Source of the DNA: Panorpa germanica
Taxonomy: Eukaryota > Arthropoda > Insecta > Mecoptera > Panorpidae
Assembly: GCA_963678705.1 (NCBI GenBank)
Contig: OY783220.1
Location: forward strand, 2,501,001-2,565,000
Reading direction: 5' to 3'
Length of the DNA stretch: 64,000 nt
Translations under genes and position numbers: made by a program
Notes under the pieces: model-generated
Told to the model about the DNA's origin: nothing
Database searches by the model: none
The model's input: the letters and a program-made list of their open reading frames with translations, nothing else
Part shown: positions 58,127 through 64,000 of the stretch, one piece after another
How the letters are laid out: every line of letters begins with the position of its first letter
How positions within the stretch are numbered: the first letter of the stretch is position 1

Positions 58127-59600
58127 TAATTATGTACCTTCTTAACTAGTAATGCCCCCAAATAAAAAAAGAATGAGCACCCCTGACATAATTATTCATG
58201 TTTAATTCGATGTCCTATCACTATCACCAATGTCAAGATTATTTATTTGTAAGATTTTTAGTGAAATAATAAACTTAACCTTTACATAAATATTATACTA
58301 AAATTTCTAATTAATTATTTAAATTATCGAAATAAAAGTCAAACCAAACTGTGTGTGATGGTAATAAATGTATCCGCATGAAAAATTCTTACAGTTTTTA
58401 AAAAGAGAGTAGATGCCGCCCCTCGATTTCATGTTTTACTTATAAAAGGGAATGCGTTTCATGCGAGGAGTGTGAATCTGTAAACGCTTAACTGTATTTT
58501 AAATAAGAGCACAAAATCTACTGAGATAATGCAAAATATTTGCAGACATCCGAGAAAAATGTACAATTAAAGAACAAGGCTCCGAAAAATCAAGAATAAA
58601 AACATTTTAACCCGAGTCGAATTTTTAGACCGATCCCAAAAGGATCTTTACTCCTCTTTTCCTCCTAAATACAGCAAAGTAAACCTCGTCTCATTCTAAA
58701 CATTATTATATGACCCTGCCTTAGTCCTAAACGAAATCATGATTCTATCTTCTTATATGTAATTCAAATTCTGTAAACCTTTCTTAAACCTAAGATGGTA
58801 AAAAGAAATGTCTTAGTACCTGCTATGGGTATACGAAATAGATTCTATTGTTAAGGGATGAATATGAAATAGTGAGTTAGAGAGAGATAGATAGATTCAA
58901 TAATGAGGTAGATTAATTATAGTTGGCTCTGTATTATTAAAGAGTCAACTATTATTTCGGTATTATACGTAAGGTGCAATCGAACTGCGAACCTAAAATT
59001 ACTAATTGTGATTAACATTACCCGGAAATAGAATGTACCATATGATTAATTCAATTACTCACATAACTCCATTGCATGTCTTATTGTAATAATGGACAAA
59101 TAATGTGTTGAAATAAATTCATCAACTATTCGTATCCGTAGACAAAACAGGAGTTCATAATAGGGTGTACTACATAACACACCTCTCGCATTACAAGGCG
59201 AATAAGCATTCACTGAGTAATGGCTAATGATACAGCCAGGGGGTGTAATCATTAGCCAACTTATAAATTAACTAGTTGATCTAAATAGACTGTTGATGTT
59301 TAACCTCTATTTTAATAACACAGTCAAAGTACTGCTTAAGGTACTCGTACGCATACAAAGCACATGCAAATAGATTACGGAAAGCATTTCATTCATTACT
59401 CATACTTTGTATTGTAATTTTATTCAGTTAATACTTTACTATTCAAATATGAATTATTGCAGAAGGGGAGAACCTTTTTAAACTGGAAGTAATAGAAAGA
59501 TATGAATATACGTAATGTATATTGTTACAAGTTTACGAACATTGCTAATCCGACTGCACTTTCGGTAGATTTAAATAGACATACACCGTAAAAATTAGTA
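58127..59600. other. non-coding stretch after the Copia insertion
   Basis: No exon was recognised. A small hairpin with arms TGGCTAATGAT and ATCATTAGCCA lies at about 59220-59257. Another lies near 58920-58950. Confidence 0.45.
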
Positions 59601-59616
59601 TATGAACATACTAAGT

Positions 59617-59733
59617 GGGTGCTATAATGATTTTATGACAAAACTTTCTATGCAAAATACAAAAATTACTATGACTATAGTAATTTTCATTTGATCCCAA
59701 AGGAGTTTTTTTAATAAAGCTATTATAGCACCC
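59617..59733. mobile_element. 117-bp palindromic MITE
   Basis: GGGTGCTATAATGATTTTAT at the left pairs with ATAAAGCTATTATAGCACCC at the right. The similarity continues inward to CTATGAC/TATAG at the centre, so nearly the whole element is an imperfect palindrome. No clear target duplication; class unknown. Confidence 0.65.
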
Positions 59734-59739
59734 TGTTAC

Positions 59740-62700
59740 TATCTCACAAGTAATTTTTACTGTATATTCTCACAGTGTAATTAATTAGTACATTTAACGA
59801 AGTTGTTTTATAGTACGAGTTCTAAGCCATAAGAACTGGTAATTGGGTTGTTAATTGCATATTGATAGAGTTGGCTACAAAAACCTCAAATATCCAATTA
59901 TTTTTATTCAATTTGCAATATTATAGAAGTTATTAGACATTGAAATAGTTATTTTTTCCCTTTAATAATTAAAGAGATAAAAATTTATAAAAAATTACTG
60001 ACTATTCGACGTCATTCCCACCTTCTTCCCCATTACCATTTGCCAACATTCACCGTCATTGTTACAACAAGAGAAGTGCAAAAGAGATGCAGAATTAAAT
60101 GTCAAAACTATAGCAGTTGTTGCGTCGACCCATAATGTTTTAATATAAAGTCGTGTAATAAAACAAAAAATAAATAAGATTACTTATATTATACAGTCAT
60201 CTACTACTAGGAGAACAACCGGAATATTACGCAGTAAAACAAAATTGAAAAAGTTAAGTTTTGGATTGGACAAAGCAGAATATTTGTGCTATGGCCTCAA
60301 AAAACCGCTATTGCAGTAACAGATAAAGTTAAAATAAACAAATAATAAAAAGAACTATTCGAATTAACTTAGTTTGCGCAGAAATAAGACCAGAATCGGT
60401 TACTTCACTTATAAATATTATTTAATAAAAGAAGATTAATCATCCCTTAAAGTATATGGCGAAAAAAGAACTAGGGTCTTAGCAAGGCTTTCAAATTATT
60501 AAAAAAAAACTTCTTTGCGTGTAGGCACGCTTGCTATACGTTGCCAACTCATGTAATCCAAACCTCCTATGACAAACAATAAAAACTATGATGTATTGTT
60601 AGTTGTAGTTTTATGGATAATCTATCCGTTATCTAACAATAGTCATTCTATAACAATGGGACATATTGTTATTAACAACAGTTGGACAATCGGAGCAGTG
60701 GGACGGACGGACAGACTGACGGACAGCCAGGTTATACATAAACCTGTAAATGTTTACTGTGTAGTGTACTACATTTCCTGTAATCTGTTGTGCATCCGGT
60801 TTATTCTGTCTGTTTGAATAGATTGTATTACTTTTAGATTTAAATTTATTTACACGTCACTGCGCATGCTCAGTCAATATTATTAATCTCTGATTGATTT
60901 AAAAAAAAAAGTTAAGTAATCAGTTTCTTTTTTTTTATTGTTGTGTGGTAATAATGTATTTAGTTTTTTCTTATGCGTTACGTGGAGATTTATATAAATA
61001 TTATAAAGTCTATGTAAACACAAAAATAGTATTGACTTATTATTTATGTAGCAGATACGTTTACGGTTAAATTAATGGTTTGCAAAAGTATTATTAAAGT
61101 CACTGTTTCAATAAAAACTAAAGGAGTCTCTAGGTTATTTTCCAAATTTCTTCAACACCTTGTCAATGAATTCAGAGTCCTCTACATTTTTCCTATAAAC
61201 ATTGACCATGTACGATAATGTTGACTACATGATAAGATAATATTTAAGGAATATTTTGTGAAATTTTCATAAATAAATATCAATAAATGAGTTAATGACA
61301 GCGAATCTCCGCACGCTTCTCAAAAAAAAAAGTGTGATTGCGGTGTCCCTCATAACTCATCACTGGATTATCTCAAATAAAAAAAGCAAAATGATTTCAT
61401 TGGTTGATAAGTTTATGAAGTACTTAGAAGTTAAAATATCGATTTTTCATGAAAAAAAATCAGAAACTTTGTTATTTCAAAATACTTTAAAATTAAAAAA
61501 AAAAAGAAGAAAAAACCCGACAGCGCTACCACGGCATTTATGTAAAGAAAAAGTGTGCAAAATTTCAAAAGGATCGGTGCAGTAGATTTTGAGCTAGAGG
61601 GGACACCGATTCTGAAAAAGCTCAGCGTGAAAAAACCGCGTTTAAAAGTTTTACAGAAAGACGAAGCCTGACCAGAGAGGTGAAGACTTAAAATCTAACT
61701 CTGTATATCCCACAGTTTTACTCCAATCGTCTTCAAATTTTCACACAATAAGCTTAATATGTTCTACATTAATATTAAACAATAAAAAAAGTTAAAACAT
61801 AAATGGCAACGCTGAGCGCAAAATTATCTCAAGTAGTGTAGAATAAAAAACGGAATCATTGACGGTACTAATGCATTTTACACGGTAGGCAGATTACCGA
61901 ATATATTTGATACTAGATGCTGAGTCCTCACAGTATATTTACGGTGTTAAGAACTAAACCGCTATCTCATCAATATTAACACAAAATCAATTAAACTTGA
62001 TACTCAGTGAACATAGTCTGGTTTCCGATTGTTTATAATTTTGATAGAAGTTGATTTCCATGCATGGAGCCGCGGACCATCGATTGTACACCACTGACCT
62101 AATATTTCATGAGTGTTTTATAACACATAGAGGTAATCAGACGCGCTCTTATGCTCATTTCTAAAGATAAATTTTCACTTTTCTGTTGTGACCTGGTGGC
62201 ATCCGTTGTTGTAGTCGGGAGTCGCTGTAGGAACACCTGTTTGGCGTTGGGTTTCTGGTTTCTGGTTTCCTGCAACTGGTAACTGGTAGACGCGATGGCA
62301 ACGAATTATACTCATAATATCGGTGAAATAACCGTTCTCTAGAAATCACTTAATACATTTTTTGTGTGTTATTATCGAGAAAGTATTACGAATAATGGTA
62401 AATAAATGGTCAATTATGAGAACAAATACAAAGAACTGAGGTCTGGTCAGGTGTGGCTATGAACAAATCGTGGACGCAAGTTTACATTAGTTAAGCAAAC
62501 AATGAAAAACTTAGCGCATTAATTAATATCAGCTGGTTTAATTTAACAAGCGATTAAAAGCAATGTTAAGAGCTATTGCTTCTAAAAATAATTAATTCAG
62601 CGATACGAATTCTAAATTAACTTGTGTAAATTAATTTGTTTCGTATAAAATTGATTTTGATTTTATATAAGAATGTGTGGCAATAACATAAACCAAAGCC

Positions 62701-63280
62701 TCATTCCCACTGCCTGTTTAGGTATTTAATTTACTGTTTTTATTTAAGTTCGATTGTATATGAAATAATTAAAATTGCTGTTTTTAATAACAATTAGTAA
62801 TAGAAATTGTATTCACTTCTATATTTTTCAAAAACTAACATTAAACTTCTTTTAACCTGTCAACCTTAGGCAAGAAATATCACGCCAAATTATTTTCATT
62901 TGATGACAAACTAATCAAAACAACGTCAATCATAAAAGAAAATTACTCTTATCTTTATCATTAGCGACGGCTTAATTTTTGTATTGAATTAAATTTTAGA
63001 TTAAATCTAAACAGATAATAAATCTACATATATTGGTATGGCACAATTTGTGCAATTATTATTCCATTAGTGCACTCGTATTTTCTGGCATAATTCATCA
63101 TCATCAGTCAGTCACATTATTCTCAAATTGAATATTCAATATGTTTTGCAGATATATGTACAATATAGTATTGCCAGTAATTTGCATTCTAATAAGTATA
63201 GAATGTATGTAATTATCATTCTATGACCTTACACGTCTTTACTGTATCTGATATCAAAGAGAATTAAGACCGCAGTGAAC
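59740..63280. other. non-coding stretch with decayed repeat phrases
   Basis: At 61540-61850 phrases such as TTTCAAAAGGATCGGTGCAG and TCCAATCGTCTTCAAATTTT resemble decayed transposon tails found widely in insects. A less AT-rich patch at 62170-62310 lacks a convincing frame. No calponin-homology exon was found. Confidence 0.4.
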
Positions 63281-63404
63281 CAATGTGTACCCAAATGTCA
63301 TTACAGCTATTTAATTCTTACTCCCATCATTTATTCTTCAGTGACTTTAGACGTCTTAAATTTTTATTAAAACAGTTCTTTTTGGTCAGCTCTTCATTTC
63401 TTTC

Positions 63405-63539
63405 ATGGCAGAGGCGCCCATGTATAATTTTACTTTTAATAAAATGTTGGATTCTCTACATACGATACTGGACGAGTATAAGGTGGAAACAAATTTCCTA
63501 TACGAATTAAAACAAAATAAGAACATTATAGTAAAGTAA
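63405..63539 (+). other. 44-codon open frame, possible small exon
   Basis: It reads MAEAPMYNFTFNKMLDSLHT and ends NKNIIVK before TAA. CATGGCAG just upstream could also be an acceptor, and AAG|GTGGAA a weak donor. I do not recognise the peptide and no neighbouring exon was found, so it may be chance. Confidence 0.15.
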
Positions 63540-64000
63540 CATGCTATCAGTAAAACACAATTAATGTTTAAATTATGTTATTGAACATATACCTACGTTA
63601 TACGACAATAACAAAATCGTGCGTCCAGTGCGTGCTTAATAATAATTCATATTTTAATAATGATTAGAAAGACTGCGAAATTTGAAAGTTTATGTAATAA
63701 TAATTGAAAATAGACGTCTATTACATTTGTTTTAAAAATGAAATGAATAATTCGGCACAAGGTTAAACGATCTCGAATCTACTATTGTTTGATTTCGTTG
63801 ATTTGTGTGTTTGACGTTTCAAATATTATTTAATCCGCTTAATATTCTTTGTTGTATAAAAATTCTCATGTCTTATCGTGATTATTGTATAAGACCATAT
63901 CGATTCTGCAATATCATTTAGTTACAAATATAGGATAGTGTCTATTAAAGGTTGTTCTCGTTTGTTTGAAGTTTCTATATATGTATTTATATGTATGTAT

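Noticed and set aside
62161..62349. 62-codon minus-strand frame in a less AT-rich patch, tested as a CH-domain exon
   Set aside because: The translation is Arg/Pro/Ser-rich without any calponin-homology motif and lacks convincing splice sites.

Overview
The window looks like AT-rich nuclear DNA from an insect, most probably a moth or butterfly. It holds an intact odorant receptor of the insect 7tm_6 type with lepidopteran-style exon structure, much of a MICAL-like gene, and many small cut-and-paste transposon relics (Harbinger, mariner, pogo, piggyBac types). A lepidopteran-type non-LTR tail and a young Copia element are also present. The order-level call is an inference from gene and repeat style.

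Layout. From 1.2 to 3.3 kb, on the minus strand, lies a complete five-exon odorant receptor gene; splicing the exons by eye gives one 414-residue frame with consistent phases. From 3.5 to 5.8 kb, just upstream of its start codon, lies a giant imperfect palindrome whose arms are built from tandem units of about 145 bp. From 8.4 to 39.8 kb, also on the minus strand, lies a MICAL-like gene. Its C-terminal bMERB (Rab-binding) exons cluster at 8.5-10.6 kb, proline-rich linker exons lie at 10.7-13.2 kb, and a 2-kb LIM-domain exon lies at 13.3-15.3 kb. A linker exon follows about 24 kb further upstream. The calponin-homology exons expected at the N-terminus were not found and probably lie beyond 64 kb. 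If so, almost everything from 15 to 64 kb is intron.

The intronic part is dense in repeats: a nested mariner/Harbinger cluster (19.3-20.8 kb), a non-LTR tail (22 kb), a perfect 43-bp inverted repeat (29 kb), a piggyBac-type deletion element with TTAA target sites (31.6-32.3 kb), several dispersed families repeated within the window, and a 1-kb element whose empty site can be read elsewhere in the window (47.3-48.3 kb). At 53.8-58.1 kb is a full-length Copia retrotransposon with two identical 122-bp LTRs, a perfect 5-bp target duplication and an uninterrupted 1312-codon gag-pol frame. It is young and may still be active.

Two host genes are supported. The odorant receptor would act in the dendrite membrane of olfactory neurons with its co-receptor. 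The MICAL-like protein would link Rab GTPases and EHD proteins to recycling endosomes. Nothing in the sequence ties the two functionally. All exon models were spliced by eye and need transcript support.
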